The notes: generated by a model from the letters alone, not told the origin. Shown: positions 25,153 through 33,859, counted from the first letter of the stretch. The stretch is DNA of 57,468 nucleotides from Virgibacillus_P tibetensis (GCF_036026595.1 NZ_JARZFX010000018.1:1-57468), one strand, 5' to 3'. Program-made: numbers and translations.

Positions 25153-26118
25153 ATGGAAAGAAGGACAGTTATTATTACAGGAGCAAATTCGGGGATAGGG
25201 AAAGCTGCCGCACATAAGTTTGCAATAGAGGGATACTGTGTAATTATGGCTTGCCGCAATATTGACATCAGTAAAAAAGTTCAAAAAGAGATAGTGGAAG
25301 CAACTAATAATGAACATGTCGAACTAATGAGAATAGATATGTCTTCATTTAACTCAATTAGGAAATTTTGCGAGGAATTTAAAAGTAACTATGAAAAATT
25401 AGATATCCTAATTCATAATGCAGCCTATTTTAATCATGGCGAAAAAAAATATCAGCTTAGTACGGATAATGTTGAAGTTACTTTTGCTACAAACACATTT
25501 GGGCCTCTTCTAATGACAAAGTTGTTAGAGAATCACTTAGCCAAATCTGATGATCCTAGAATCCTTCATGCATGTACGAATAATATTAGACATTTTTTTA
25601 ATCCGAAAAGAAAAATAGAGTTTGATAATTTGCGGGGTGAATATAAAGAGACTCGAAGGTATAGTGTTTATAAGAATTATGGCGATTCTAAGATGGCGCT
25701 ATTAATGCTTACATTTAAGATGGCACAAGTATATAAGGAAAAAGATATAAAGGTAAATGCCATTGAAATAACTGGGGCAAAAATGTCAAAAGAAACTATT
25801 CAGAAAGTAACACCGAAATGGAGAGTGATTGCCAGGGTTCAGAATCTCTTCTTTCCTTCACCTGACCATACGGCCAATATCTATTTTGATATATGTACAG
25901 CCACGGAGTATAAGAATGTAACAGGTAAACTTATAGGAAGTAAGAAAAATATTCTTCGACCAGCTTTAACTAATAATCCCGGATTAATTACAGAAGTGAA
26001 GCAGTTATTCGGTTCCGAATTTTATCCGTTTTATGCGACTAATCATGACGTCATTCAAAAGGTATGGATGTTAAGTAACGAATTAGTCGAGGAAAGTGAG
26101 ATAAGATCTCCGTCGTAA
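25153..26118 (+). CDS. short-chain dehydrogenase/reductase
   Basis: A 321-residue NAD(P)-dependent oxidoreductase. The cofactor loop is TGANSGIGKAA (residues 6-16), the acidic/NADP site follows, HNAAYFN matches the NNAG-type motif, and the catalytic Tyr-Lys lies in YGDSKMA near residue 178. The organisation resembles retinol-dehydrogenase/WWOX-like SDRs. The catalytic Ser position reads ACTNN instead of a clear Ser, which is unusual. Substrate unknown. GGGGGC precedes the ATG. Confidence 0.83.
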   Translation: MERRTVIITGANSGIGKAAAHKFAIEGYCVIMACRNIDISKKVQKEIVEATNNEHVELMRIDMSSFNSIRKFCEEFKSNYEKLDILIHNAAYFNHGEKKYQLSTDNVEVTFATNTFGPLLMTKLLENHLAKSDDPRILHACTNNIRHFFNPKRKIEFDNLRGEYKETRRYSVYKNYGDSKMALLMLTFKMAQVYKEKDIKVNAIEITGAKMSKETIQKVTPKWRVIARVQNLFFPSPDHTANIYFDICTATEYKNVTGKLIGSKKNILRPALTNNPGLITEVKQLFGSEFYPFYATNHDVIQKVWMLSNELVEESEIRSPS

Positions 26119-26217
26119 GTCTGATTATTTTTCATTCTTTAGATTGTAGAAGTAGTCTACGACATCAGATAGTATTTATTTAGAGCTTGAAATAAAGTAT
26201 AGCAGGAGGATAAATTA

Positions 26218-27201
26218 ATGGAACCAATTGTTGAAGTGAAACACATTAAAAAGACTTACAAAAAAAGGCGGTCCAACGAATACGTTCATGCTGTAAACGA
26301 TGTCTCTTTTACAGTTAATCGTGGGGAAATCCTTGGGTTACTTGGTCCGAATGGTGCTGGTAAAACGACTACAATTAAAATGATATGTGGGTTGTTAATT
26401 GCTGATTCTGGAATGGTTACAGTAAATGGAGTCAATATACGCCAGAAACGATTGGGGGCATTACGTCACATCAGTGCCGTGTTGGAAGGAAATAGAAACC
26501 TGTATTGGCGATTGACTGTTAGAGAAAACCTGGAGTATTTTGCTGGAAACAGAGGTTTATCTCGTAAGGATGTCGCTGAACGTATAGATGATCTTCTGGG
26601 AAAATTCAACTTAAGAGATAAAGAAAACGAACTTGTAAATAGACTTTCGCGTGGGATGCAGCAAAAGCTGGCAATTGCTGTTGCGATGCTTGCAGAAAGC
26701 GATGTGATTCTTTTGGATGAGCCGACGCTAGGTTTAGATGTAGAAACTGGCTATGAAGTACGTGAGTTATTACGAGAGATAGTTAAGGATTATAACCGAA
26801 CAATTATTATCAGTTCACACGACATGGATGTTGTTCAGGATTTATGTGAACGTGCAGTAATCATCAATGAAGGTGAAATTGTCACAGATGACAAAGTTGA
26901 AAATTTACTTAAAATCTTTGAAGTACGTGCTTATACAATAACACTTGGTGAATCCTTGAGTGATCAACAACACCAAATACTACTACAGAAATTCCCTCAA
27001 CTAGAATACACACCTGACATGTTTCAATCAAAATTAAAAATTGATTTAGCTAAAAGTGAAGAGATCTATGATTTGTTTGATGTATTAAAATTGGAAAGTA
27101 CCCCGGTTGAATCGATTGATCGAAGTACAGTTAATTTCGAGCAAATCTTTATGAAAATTGTAAAGGGGGAAACGCAGCATGCGCTGGTCCAATCTTCTTA
27201 A
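26218..27201 (+). CDS. ABC transporter ATP-binding protein (ABC-2 type exporter)
   Basis: A 327-residue ATPase with Walker A GPNGAGKTTT near residue 45, signature LSRGMQQK near 147, Walker B VILLDEP near 166 and the switch His in SSHD. The C-terminal extension of about 100 residues is like that of NodI/DrrA-type export ATPases. AGCAGGAGG precedes the ATG. It overlaps the permease gene by 23 bp, so the two form one transporter. The substrate is not evident. Confidence 0.92.
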   Translation: MEPIVEVKHIKKTYKKRRSNEYVHAVNDVSFTVNRGEILGLLGPNGAGKTTTIKMICGLLIADSGMVTVNGVNIRQKRLGALRHISAVLEGNRNLYWRLTVRENLEYFAGNRGLSRKDVAERIDDLLGKFNLRDKENELVNRLSRGMQQKLAIAVAMLAESDVILLDEPTLGLDVETGYEVRELLREIVKDYNRTIIISSHDMDVVQDLCERAVIINEGEIVTDDKVENLLKIFEVRAYTITLGESLSDQQHQILLQKFPQLEYTPDMFQSKLKIDLAKSEEIYDLFDVLKLESTPVESIDRSTVNFEQIFMKIVKGETQHALVQSS

Positions 27202-27952
27202 AGCTAATACAAGGAAACAATATATTGAGCTGAAACGATATTTACCTAATACCCTGGCTATGCTGTTTACCTTTTACATTATATTTCTTGGCATGTTTCT
27301 TGGTATTCAATTTATCGGAGATCCGAGTGCTCAGGACGTCAACACACAATATGCAATCGTGAACTATATTTTCTGGTTTATGGCATTTATGGTTATCAAC
27401 AGTATCGGCTGGGAAGTTATTAATGAGGCCATGCGCGGAACTTTAGAACAACTTGGTATGTCGCCAATGGGCATGTGGAGAATTATGGCTTCACGTTTAG
27501 TAGCTTCTACCTTGCTTAACTCAATTATCATAGTGGTGTTGCTATACTTGTCGATGCTTACAACGGGTCAGTGGTTAAACATTGACATCATAACCATTTT
27601 ACCGATACTCGTTCTAACGTTAATCAGTATGTTTGGAGTAGGCTTTATCATTGCTGGAATTTCAATCATACTGAAGCAGGTTCAGGCTTTCTTGCAAATA
27701 TTGCAGTTTATTTTAATGGCATTGACATTCATACCATTATCAGTTGCGCCATTTTTAGCTTACCTGCCATTTGTTAAAGGGGTTGATCTTGTAAGAAATG
27801 TAATGATCAAGGGTGTTACACTAAGCCAGATCAGTATGGGTGATTTCATGATACTAGGGTTCAACGCAATTTTTTATTTTGCTATAGGGCTTGGAATATT
27901 TTTCTTCTGTGAAAGAGTTGCGATGAATAAAGGATTGTTGGCGCATTACTGA
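27179..27952 (+). CDS. ABC-2 type transporter permease
   Basis: A 257-residue permease with six predicted membrane helices and the central INEAMRGTLEQLGMSPMG segment typical of ABC-2 permeases. It starts inside the ATPase gene with AAAGGGG as ribosome site. Its stop lies just before the right end of the IS605-type element, so the element sits directly behind this operon. Confidence 0.9.
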   Translation: MRWSNLLKANTRKQYIELKRYLPNTLAMLFTFYIIFLGMFLGIQFIGDPSAQDVNTQYAIVNYIFWFMAFMVINSIGWEVINEAMRGTLEQLGMSPMGMWRIMASRLVASTLLNSIIIVVLLYLSMLTTGQWLNIDIITILPILVLTLISMFGVGFIIAGISIILKQVQAFLQILQFILMALTFIPLSVAPFLAYLPFVKGVDLVRNVMIKGVTLSQISMGDFMILGFNAIFYFAIGLGIFFFCERVAMNKGLLAHY

Positions 27953-27959
27953 TATAACT

Positions 27960-28200
27960 TTCTCTGATACTCCCACCCTTAAAGGGTAACCGTTCCTCTT
28001 ACGAGTAACGGTGGGGTTCTAAAGTACACAATGACTTACGACATACGCCACAGTATGCTTTCAGTTATCTTCCTTTAGACTTTCTTGACCAACCCTCTCA
28101 TGAGGGTTAACGGTCTGTCGGCTCGTATCTCAAACCGTAGCAGCACACTAATTCTTAGATACCCATGCTACTTACATTCTTTTTATTCAATCTTAGTCGC
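27960..28200 (-). ncRNA. candidate guide (omega/re) RNA region of the TnpB element
   Basis: In IS605 elements the guide RNA overlaps the 3' end of tnpB and runs through the right-end hairpin. Here about 195 nt of noncoding, structured sequence follow the tnpB stop up to the right-end hairpins, including ACCGTT/AACGGT pairing. Position-based inference, with no covariance evidence. Confidence 0.35.
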
Positions 28201-29612
28201 TCAACTTCTTTATCGTGTAGTTCTAAAAAGTCTTGATAATGCTCATGCAACGCTTGTTTATCATACTCTTTTTCGTTTACCGTATGTTGAAGCAAATAAG
28301 CGGAGTACATATCCCTTTGTACACGTTTCCCATCAATGACGTTCCACCGTTTGCTTAATGTCTTTTTCGTACTTATATCTTCAACGTGGTTATACTGACT
28401 TGCTTTCAAAGTCCATGTATCCACTTCAAATAACGTGTAACCATGATAGGCTAATTTTTGCTTGATGATACGCAATAACATAGAAGGAGCTTTATTCCCG
28501 ATGCTTTTCCCGAGTCGTTTCTTTCGGTTGTATCTTCCAGTCTTTTCGTTTATGGTCGTTTCTTTTGAACGCTTGGCAAGTCCTTTATAATTCATCGTTT
28601 CAACCTTTATCTCATTGCCTAATGACAAAATAGCGTTCGCCAACCGTTCATGATCTTGCTTCCGTTTATCCACTACTTTTCGTTGTAACTCTTTGTATTG
28701 AAAAAGCACTTTCATATAGTTATTCGAACGTACCCATTTATCATTGTTTCCTATTTTTATCGTGCCATCTTCGTTGTATTTATTGGGATTCGTTATTCTA
28801 CGAGAACGATCTAATTTTCGTAAGAGTTTACGCTTTTCTTTTTCAATATTATCTACACTAGGCGCAAGTTCAAGAAGTTTTACATCTTGTTCTGAACTAA
28901 TCGCTATGGTTTGTGTGCCAATGTCTAGCCCGACTTTTCCTTTGTTGATAAGGTTACGAGGTTTACCTGTTTTAGCTTCTACTTTCTGTGGAGGGAAACC
29001 TTCTAGAATCAATTGGACGTAATATTGTACTTTTCCTTTTACAAATCGACGTTGAATCCGACTGTATTTCAAACGATCTAACAAGGCTAAATGAGCATAA
29101 ACATCTTTTTTGTTAATAACAACAGCGATATGTAACCCATTCCATACAAGATGTTGATTCACAAAACGAATCCCACTCTGCTTCTTTCCTTCCACGCTAT
29201 CCATTGTGCCAAACTTCTTAAAATGTACTTTCTGTGTGTCTTTGTTGAATAACAATTTTTCTACTGTTTCACATGCTCGCTTCGCAAGTTTGGAATTGGT
29301 ATCAGAATCAATATGTTTAGCAAAAGGTTTTCGACAACGTGTAGCAAAAGCATCAATACTAGCAAAGAACAACCCATATAGCTTACGAAGTTCTGACAAA
29401 ACAGCATTTTTTTCTTTCGATTTCGGTTGTATGATCCAATGATGGTAGGTCGAATCATGTTCCATCATCTTCTTGCGTTTCAGTAATTCCCCTAAATAAC
29501 GGTTATATAGTTTACGAGCCATTTCAAAACGTTTTTCTAGGACATGCTCTTGAAAAGGTTGTGTTTTACATCTAAGAGTTAATGTATAAGAAGGCGTTTT
29601 TGCTTTTGCCAT
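28155..29612 (-). CDS. tnpB: TnpB-family RNA-guided nuclease-like protein without zinc-finger cysteines
   Basis: A 485-residue TnpB/IS1341-type protein. The RuvC-like acidic triad is visible: D230 in GLDIGTQTIA, E338 in VETMNYKGL and D434 in QRDMYSAYLL. The segment between E338 and D434 that usually holds the CxxC-CxxC zinc ribbon contains no cysteine, reading TLKASQYNHVED and KKTLSKRW instead. No ribosome site precedes the ATG. Three bases separate it from the first possible start (GTG 29616) of the divergent xre gene. The triad suggests nuclease activity is retained. Confidence 0.85.
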   Translation of the reverse strand: MAKAKTPSYTLTLRCKTQPFQEHVLEKRFEMARKLYNRYLGELLKRKKMMEHDSTYHHWIIQPKSKEKNAVLSELRKLYGLFFASIDAFATRCRKPFAKHIDSDTNSKLAKRACETVEKLLFNKDTQKVHFKKFGTMDSVEGKKQSGIRFVNQHLVWNGLHIAVVINKKDVYAHLALLDRLKYSRIQRRFVKGKVQYYVQLILEGFPPQKVEAKTGKPRNLINKGKVGLDIGTQTIAISSEQDVKLLELAPSVDNIEKEKRKLLRKLDRSRRITNPNKYNEDGTIKIGNNDKWVRSNNYMKVLFQYKELQRKVVDKRKQDHERLANAILSLGNEIKVETMNYKGLAKRSKETTINEKTGRYNRKKRLGKSIGNKAPSMLLRIIKQKLAYHGYTLFEVDTWTLKASQYNHVEDISTKKTLSKRWNVIDGKRVQRDMYSAYLLQHTVNEKEYDKQALHEHYQDFLELHDKEVERLRLNKKNVSSMGI

Positions 29613-29627
29613 TGGGTGCTGAAAATT

Positions 29628-29852
29628 ATGATTACATGCGGAGAACGTTTACGAGAATTACGGAAAGAAAGAGGGTTATCTGCGAAAGAATTAGGAGAGA
29701 TCATCGGGGTTAATGAACGAGTCTTAACCTATTATGAAACAAACGAACGGCAACCACGGTTTGATATGTTGATTAAATTAGCGGATTTCTTTGATGTTTC
29801 AATGGATTATTTATTCGGAAGAACAGATTGTCGGACAGTTAAGCGGAATTAA
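29628..29852 (+). CDS. XRE-family helix-turn-helix regulator
   Basis: The product is about 74 residues from the ATG at 29628. A GTG at 29616 is also possible and neither has a clear ribosome site. The helix-turn-helix spans ERLRELRKERGLSAKELGEI and is followed by NERVLTYYETNERQPRFDML and the ADFFDVSMDYLFGR ending typical of Cro/CI-type proteins. It is head to head with tnpB and lies inside the left-end hairpin, so it appears to belong to the element and may control it. Confidence 0.82.
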   Translation: MITCGERLRELRKERGLSAKELGEIIGVNERVLTYYETNERQPRFDMLIKLADFFDVSMDYLFGRTDCRTVKRN

Positions 29853-29871
29853 TTCCGCCCCTGTCCGAAGT

Positions 29872-29918
29872 CGTTTTCCTCGCCACCCCTAAAGGAGTGG
29901 GCTTCCAACGACTTAAAG
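29872..29918. repeat. left-end hairpin of the IS605-type element
   Basis: AAGTCGTT and AACGACTT pair around GCCACCCCTAAAGGAGTGGGC, which can itself fold. The CCACCC/GTGGG core is shared with the opposite end at 27975-28020. Confidence 0.5.
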
Positions 29919-30005
29919 TTCTGTGAGCTAAATTAGTAGCACCTATCCCATATATAATTGTTAACATTTTATATTTATTTGTATAAAAATAGGTACATGT
30001 CTGAT

Positions 30006-30033
30006 ACATCCTCTGGTCCTTTGCCATAGGTTA
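30006..30033 (+). promoter_or_regulatory. putative sigma-K promoter of the coat gene
   Basis: AC at 30006-30007 and CATAGGTTA at 30025-30033 are separated by 17 nt, matching the AC-N16/17-CATAnnnTA pattern of mother-cell sigma-K promoters. It lies 35 nt upstream of the cotD-like start. Confidence 0.5.
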
Positions 30034-30067
30034 ATAGTGTAACTATAACAAGAGAGGGGATTTTTAA

Positions 30068-30487
30068 ATGAGACATCGTCCTAGACATCATTTTGGTCGT
30101 CCGCAACAAGTTATTCATCCGACAAAGCATAATTGTGTCCATAAATGTACGGAAAGTATCGTTGAACATGTGCATCCTTCCCATACAACAGTACTGAAAC
30201 ACCATGTGACTAAAAATAAACATGTATTTCCACATTCTACATCTGTTCAACAAACAGCAAGTAGTGTAGATGTATATGGTGGATCGTTCAATGTACCACC
30301 GCGACCAGGATTTGGTCCTGGTGGCCAAGTGGCGGGAGTAGCAACACCGGGAATGGGTTACGGCCCAGGGGCAATGGCACCAGGCATGGGTTATGGCCCA
30401 GGCAGTCAAGTAGCAGGAGCAGTAACACCAGGCATGGGCTACGGCCCCGGAGCGCATCAGTGGAAAAAACCTGGTAAATGGTGTTAA
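30068..30487 (+). CDS. cotD: CotD-like spore coat protein
   Basis: A 139-residue His-rich protein. The N-terminal HFGRPQQVIHPTKHNCVHKC and the following TTVLKHHVTKNKHVFPH match the CotD inner-coat family. The C-terminal half holds Gly/Pro repeats (GMGYGPG three times, separated by AVTP/VATP units), which extends the protein beyond a typical CotD of about 75 residues. Expected to be made in the mother cell late in sporulation, which fits the sigma-K-like promoter upstream. GAGAGGGG precedes the ATG. Confidence 0.87.
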   Translation: MRHRPRHHFGRPQQVIHPTKHNCVHKCTESIVEHVHPSHTTVLKHHVTKNKHVFPHSTSVQQTASSVDVYGGSFNVPPRPGFGPGGQVAGVATPGMGYGPGAMAPGMGYGPGSQVAGAVTPGMGYGPGAHQWKKPGKWC

Positions 30488-30497
30488 CTTTATTAAT

Positions 30498-30534
30498 GGG
30501 CTGGCATATTATTCTGCCAGCCTTTTAGTTTTTT
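30498..30534 (+). terminator. terminator of the coat gene
   Basis: GGCTGGCA pairs with TGCCAGCC around a short loop, followed by TTTTAGTTTTTT. Confidence 0.88.
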
Positions 30535-30552
30535 AGGAGGTGAATATTACAT

Positions 30553-31107
30553 ATGAAAATAATTACAGTTACAGGATATAAACCAATGGAAATAGGGATT
30601 TTTAAAGAGAACGACCCTAAAATCAATTTCATAAAAGCTGCAATAGAAAAAAGGTTAATCGGATTTATTGAGGAGGGCTTAGAATGGGTTATCGTTTCTG
30701 GACAAATGGGTGTGGAGTTGTGGACTGCAGAAATTGTACTCGATTTAAAGGATATGTATGATATTAATATTGGTATATTTCCACCATTTGAAAACCAGGA
30801 AAGTCGGTGGCCAGAATCATTGCAGGAGAAATATCAAGAATTAATCTCCGTGGTTGATTTCTATAAACCTATTTATCAGGGCGACTACAAAGGAGCATTT
30901 CAATTCAAAGCAAAAAATATGTGGATGGCAGATAAAAGTGATGGTTGTTTATTATTAATGGATGACGAATTTCCAGGAAGTAATCGTTTTTTTCATGAAG
31001 CGGCAAAGGCTGTGGAAGGTGACTATCCAATGTATGTGATAACTCCAACTGATTTAGATGATGTAGTGGAGGAAATGAAGATGGCTGATCCAGATTATTG
31101 GGATTAA
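30553..31107 (+). CDS. ypsA: YpsA family protein (DUF1273, SLOG superfamily)
   Basis: A 184-residue cytoplasmic protein. ITVTGYKPMEIGIF opens the Rossmann-like SLOG fold, WVIVSGQMGVELWTAE is the glycine-rich nucleotide-binding segment, and NMWMADKSDGCLLLMDDEFPG is conserved in YpsA. In B. subtilis and S. aureus YpsA is linked to cell division, its gene normally lying beside gpsB. No gpsB is next to it here. GGAGGTG precedes the ATG. Confidence 0.92.
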   Translation: MKIITVTGYKPMEIGIFKENDPKINFIKAAIEKRLIGFIEEGLEWVIVSGQMGVELWTAEIVLDLKDMYDINIGIFPPFENQESRWPESLQEKYQELISVVDFYKPIYQGDYKGAFQFKAKNMWMADKSDGCLLLMDDEFPGSNRFFHEAAKAVEGDYPMYVITPTDLDDVVEEMKMADPDYWD

Positions 31108-31222
31108 GTAGTTTATTTAAGTAATCGCCATGTTTTTTCAAATTAAGAAGCAATACTATTAATCATCTCACCTATAAATGCATATCATCTATTAAATGGT
31201 ATTTTTAGAAAGGTGGATGAAA

Positions 31223-31903
31223 TTGTATTATCCCTACATTCCTCTTCAACTTAGAAAGTATCGAGACCAGCCACAGCAGCACCAAATTATAACGGTAACA
31301 GGAGAAGGGAATATCTCAATCCAGCCGAACCTGGTTAACATTCAATTAGCAGTTGTTAACGAGGATGAATCACTTAGTAAGGCCCAGCAGGAAAATGCTG
31401 CTGTAATGAGTCAGGTAATTCAATCCCTCCTTGCTTTAGAAATTCCCCGTGAAAATATTAGGACCACTTCTTATAATATAAACCCAAGGTATGATTATGT
31501 AGACGGTAGACAGATATTCAGAGCGTACCAGATAACCAATGAAATTAATGTTGAAATCGGGGAAATTGATCAGGCAGGAACTGTTATTGATACTGCTGTT
31601 CAGAATGGGATAAATCGTGTGGGTAACATTCAGTTTACAGTTGAAGAACGGCAAGTGTACTACCAACAGGCACTGCGTGCAGCTTTGGATAATGCTTTAG
31701 CAAAAGCACAAGCAATTGCACAGGCAATGCAGCTGAATCTGGATCCAACCCCTGTACGAATTATTGAAAGAGCCCCCAGTATGCCGGATACTTTCATAGC
31801 AATGACCACCACAGCAGATGAAAGCTTCACTACACCAATCGAGCCAGGACAAATTATTATAAGGGCATCAGTCGAAACACAATTCCAGTATTATCCTTTA
31901 TAA
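31223..31903 (+). CDS. SIMPL domain protein (DUF541)
   Basis: The product is 226 residues from a TTG at 31223, 7 nt after AAAGGTGG. An upstream ATG lies before that site. The SIMPL domain starts with ITVTGEGNISIQPNLVNIQ near residue 25 and continues with DNALAKAQAIAQAM near 162. No signal peptide is present, unlike the Gram-negative YggE members, so it is probably cytoplasmic or exported by another route. The function of the family is poorly defined (oxidative stress for YggE). Confidence 0.83.
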   Translation: MYYPYIPLQLRKYRDQPQQHQIITVTGEGNISIQPNLVNIQLAVVNEDESLSKAQQENAAVMSQVIQSLLALEIPRENIRTTSYNINPRYDYVDGRQIFRAYQITNEINVEIGEIDQAGTVIDTAVQNGINRVGNIQFTVEERQVYYQQALRAALDNALAKAQAIAQAMQLNLDPTPVRIIERAPSMPDTFIAMTTTADESFTTPIEPGQIIIRASVETQFQYYPL

Positions 31904-32017
31904 AATCGATGATTTACTAAATAACAGACTTTTTGCAGGACATTTATCACTTAAAATAGAATCTACTTAGTAGTCTGTTATTCTTTAGAAGATAATAGCT
32001 AAAAGGGGATAAATTAA

Positions 32018-32929
32018 ATGGAACAATTTCCGGAATTAGAAACTCAACGACTTATATTACAGGAGATAAATACTCGTTATGAACAAACCTACTTCGAGAT
32101 TATGTCGATGAACGAAGTTACCGAATATTACGGGATGGAAAGCTTAAAGAGTTTGGAAGAGGCAACTCAGATTATTAAGTCATTTAAGATTTCATTCGAA
32201 AAAAAACGCAGTATACGTTGGGGTATCATTCGAAATGATACACAGGAATTCATTGGAACAATAGGTTTGAACAATCTTACTATTTCAAGTAAGAAAGCAG
32301 AGATTGGGTATGAATTGCATCCAAAGCATTGGAGGAATGGGTTTACGGAAGAAGCACTTAAAGCGGTTCTTAATTATGCTTTTACAGACCTGGACCTGTT
32401 CCGTATGGGGGCAGTGACATTTCCGGAGAATACTGCTTCGAATAAGTTATTGAAGAAAATGGGCTTTAAACAGGAAGGTGAATTAAGAGGATACCTCTAT
32501 CAACGCAATCAATCTCATGATGCGCTCATTTATTCTCTATTAAAACCAGAATGGGAGAGGCTTAATAAAAGAAAAACGTATGAAATAGATGAAAGACTAG
32601 AATACAAAGATCATTTATCAGAGATTATCAAGAAAGCGGAGAGGGAGGGGCATTTTACCGACCTTCCAGGAAAAGGAAAGCCTTTGAAACTAGGGCAGGA
32701 TTATATGAACCCAGAAGATAAGCAACTTTATAAAACAATGAAAGATAATAATATACTGCCTAGATGGATCAACCTGGCGAATGAAATTGATTTAATGAAA
32801 GATGATCTTCGCAGGTTGGAAGGGAAGGAAAAGCGCAGGAAAATGAAAGATATAAACAAAAAGATTAAAGAATACAACTATGCCTGTCCTGCTTCCTTAC
32901 AAAGAGTTCCGTTAACGGAAGAACATTAA
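32018..32929 (+). CDS. fusion of a RimJ/RimL-type GNAT acetyltransferase with a DUF1992 domain
   Basis: A 303-residue two-domain protein. Residues 1-178 form a GNAT domain (LETQRLILQEI, GIIRNDTQEFIGTIGL, NTASNKLLKKMGFKQEG). Residues 190-300 match DUF1992/YhdN-type proteins, with HLSEIIKKAEREGHFTDLPG and KGKPLKLGQDY. These are normally separate genes. There is no stop or frame change between them. AAAGGGG precedes the ATG. The role of the DUF1992 part is unknown. Confidence 0.85.
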   Translation: MEQFPELETQRLILQEINTRYEQTYFEIMSMNEVTEYYGMESLKSLEEATQIIKSFKISFEKKRSIRWGIIRNDTQEFIGTIGLNNLTISSKKAEIGYELHPKHWRNGFTEEALKAVLNYAFTDLDLFRMGAVTFPENTASNKLLKKMGFKQEGELRGYLYQRNQSHDALIYSLLKPEWERLNKRKTYEIDERLEYKDHLSEIIKKAEREGHFTDLPGKGKPLKLGQDYMNPEDKQLYKTMKDNNILPRWINLANEIDLMKDDLRRLEGKEKRRKMKDINKKIKEYNYACPASLQRVPLTEEH

Positions 32930-32989
32930 AAAGCAGGTAATATAATTCCTTCCAGCAATCTGAATGGTGTATTCCTTTGTGCTAAGGTA

Positions 32990-33184
32990 AGTCCGTACGT
33001 CCCTAAACGGGTCCCCTGCGCTTTTGTTCTTGTCTAGGAAATTATAAAATTTGTGGGCTGTGGATAACGAATTAAATTATCTAGCCACGTCCATCGATTC
33101 GCATACGCTCATCGTGTTTCCTTTACCTCATACGGTTCCGTCCAGGACATACGGTGATAAACGGGCGTTTGCGCTTTAGTTCTA
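32990..33184. repeat. GC-rich interspersed repeat, two partial copies (R4)
   Basis: 32990-33030 matches the right end of R1/R2 (GTCCGTACGTCCCTAAACGG, then CCTGCGCTTTTGTTCT). 33037-33093 matches the 58-bp left flank of R1. A short divergent body then ends in GGGCGTTTGCGCTTTAGTTC at 33165-33184. The order right end, then left end suggests two copies recombined or inserted side by side. Confidence 0.7.
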
Positions 33185-33224
33185 AGCAAGCCAATAAGGC
33201 AATGCAGAAGTCATATTCTAGGGG

Positions 33225-33506
33225 GTGGTAATTATAGCTATTGAAAAAAATCATGAACCAAGCCTTATATTTGCTTTTGTTTCTTTAGGGATAACATTAA
33301 TAGCTTCAATTTTTGTTGTTATCTATGTGCCTTCAGGAGTATTGTTAGGCGCTATAGGAATGTTATCTTCTATAGGTTCTTTACATTTTTCTAAAAAGAA
33401 TGAGCATAAGAACTCAAGAAGGATATCCATTACTGCTTTATGTATTGCTATCACGCTTTTGGTATTTAGTGTATTGTATTTGTTTTTATTCACTGCTGTT
33501 TATTAA
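33225..33506 (+). CDS. hypothetical small membrane protein
   Basis: Up to 93 residues with three hydrophobic segments (about 14-34, 37-58 and 71-92) and a basic loop KKNEHKNSRR. The start is uncertain. The GTG at 33225 lies inside the AGGGGGTGG ribosome site, and the well-spaced in-frame codons are ATT (33231) or ATA (33234), so an unusual start is possible. No family recognised. It directly follows a repeat block. Confidence 0.55.
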   Translation: MVIIAIEKNHEPSLIFAFVSLGITLIASIFVVIYVPSGVLLGAIGMLSSIGSLHFSKKNEHKNSRRISITALCIAITLLVFSVLYLFLFTAVY

Positions 33507-33859
33507 GTGAGTGCTGCCGCCGAAATGCTGCAGCTTTTTAATTTTAGATAGGTCAGCATAAAGACGTTGCAGTTGCTGAAATTAATAAATTTACAGAACT
33601 TGATGTACGTTATGATTTGATTAGGTCAACTGGAACGAATCAAAAGAGCGCTACTAAAAGAACTGAAGATAACTGTCGATACGGTGATTCAGCTAACTAT
33701 ACCCCTCCCTTCACTACTATTGCAGTTATTAAACGAAGAGAGTGATTGTGCAGGCAAGATATTAATAATGCAGTTATTAATGAAAAGGCACAAATAAAGC
33801 CTACCCTTGAGTAGACTTCTACGACAAAAGATATGAAGTGGTTCACAGCACTCCAAATT
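33507..33859. other. 353-bp intergenic region with a possible gene remnant
   Basis: A weak hairpin GCTGC/GCAGC with a T-tract lies at 33513-33545. From about 33549 to 33744 one plus-strand frame stays open for some 65 codons (DVAVAEINKFTELDVRYDLI in the first part) without a start codon or ribosome site. It could be a decayed gene or chance. Two GCAGTTATTAA repeats follow at 33721 and 33769. Nothing else is seen. Confidence 0.35.

Larger units (their letters stand above)
27970..29925 (-). mobile_element. IS200/IS605-type element lacking tnpA, with tnpB and an xre gene
   Basis: The unit contains a TnpB-family gene (minus) and a divergent XRE gene, bounded by subterminal hairpins. At 27975-28020 CCCACCCTT, ACCGTT/AACGGT and GGTGGGG form a stem-loop like IS605 right ends. 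At 29872-29918 AAGTCGTT/AACGACTT encloses GCCACCCCTAAAGGAGTGGGC, a left-end-like hairpin. There is no tnpA, so it cannot move without help in trans. Exact ends are estimated. Confidence 0.6.

Noticed and set aside
26118..26217. Riboswitch or attenuator before the ABC transporter
   Set aside because: A short inverted repeat around GTAGAAG/CTAC is present, but there is no terminator-antiterminator arrangement or known motif.
30068..30457. Antisense ORF of 160 codons over the cotD-like gene
   Set aside because: It results from the repetitive Gly/Pro coding sequence read backwards. The plus frame has the ribosome site and family motifs.
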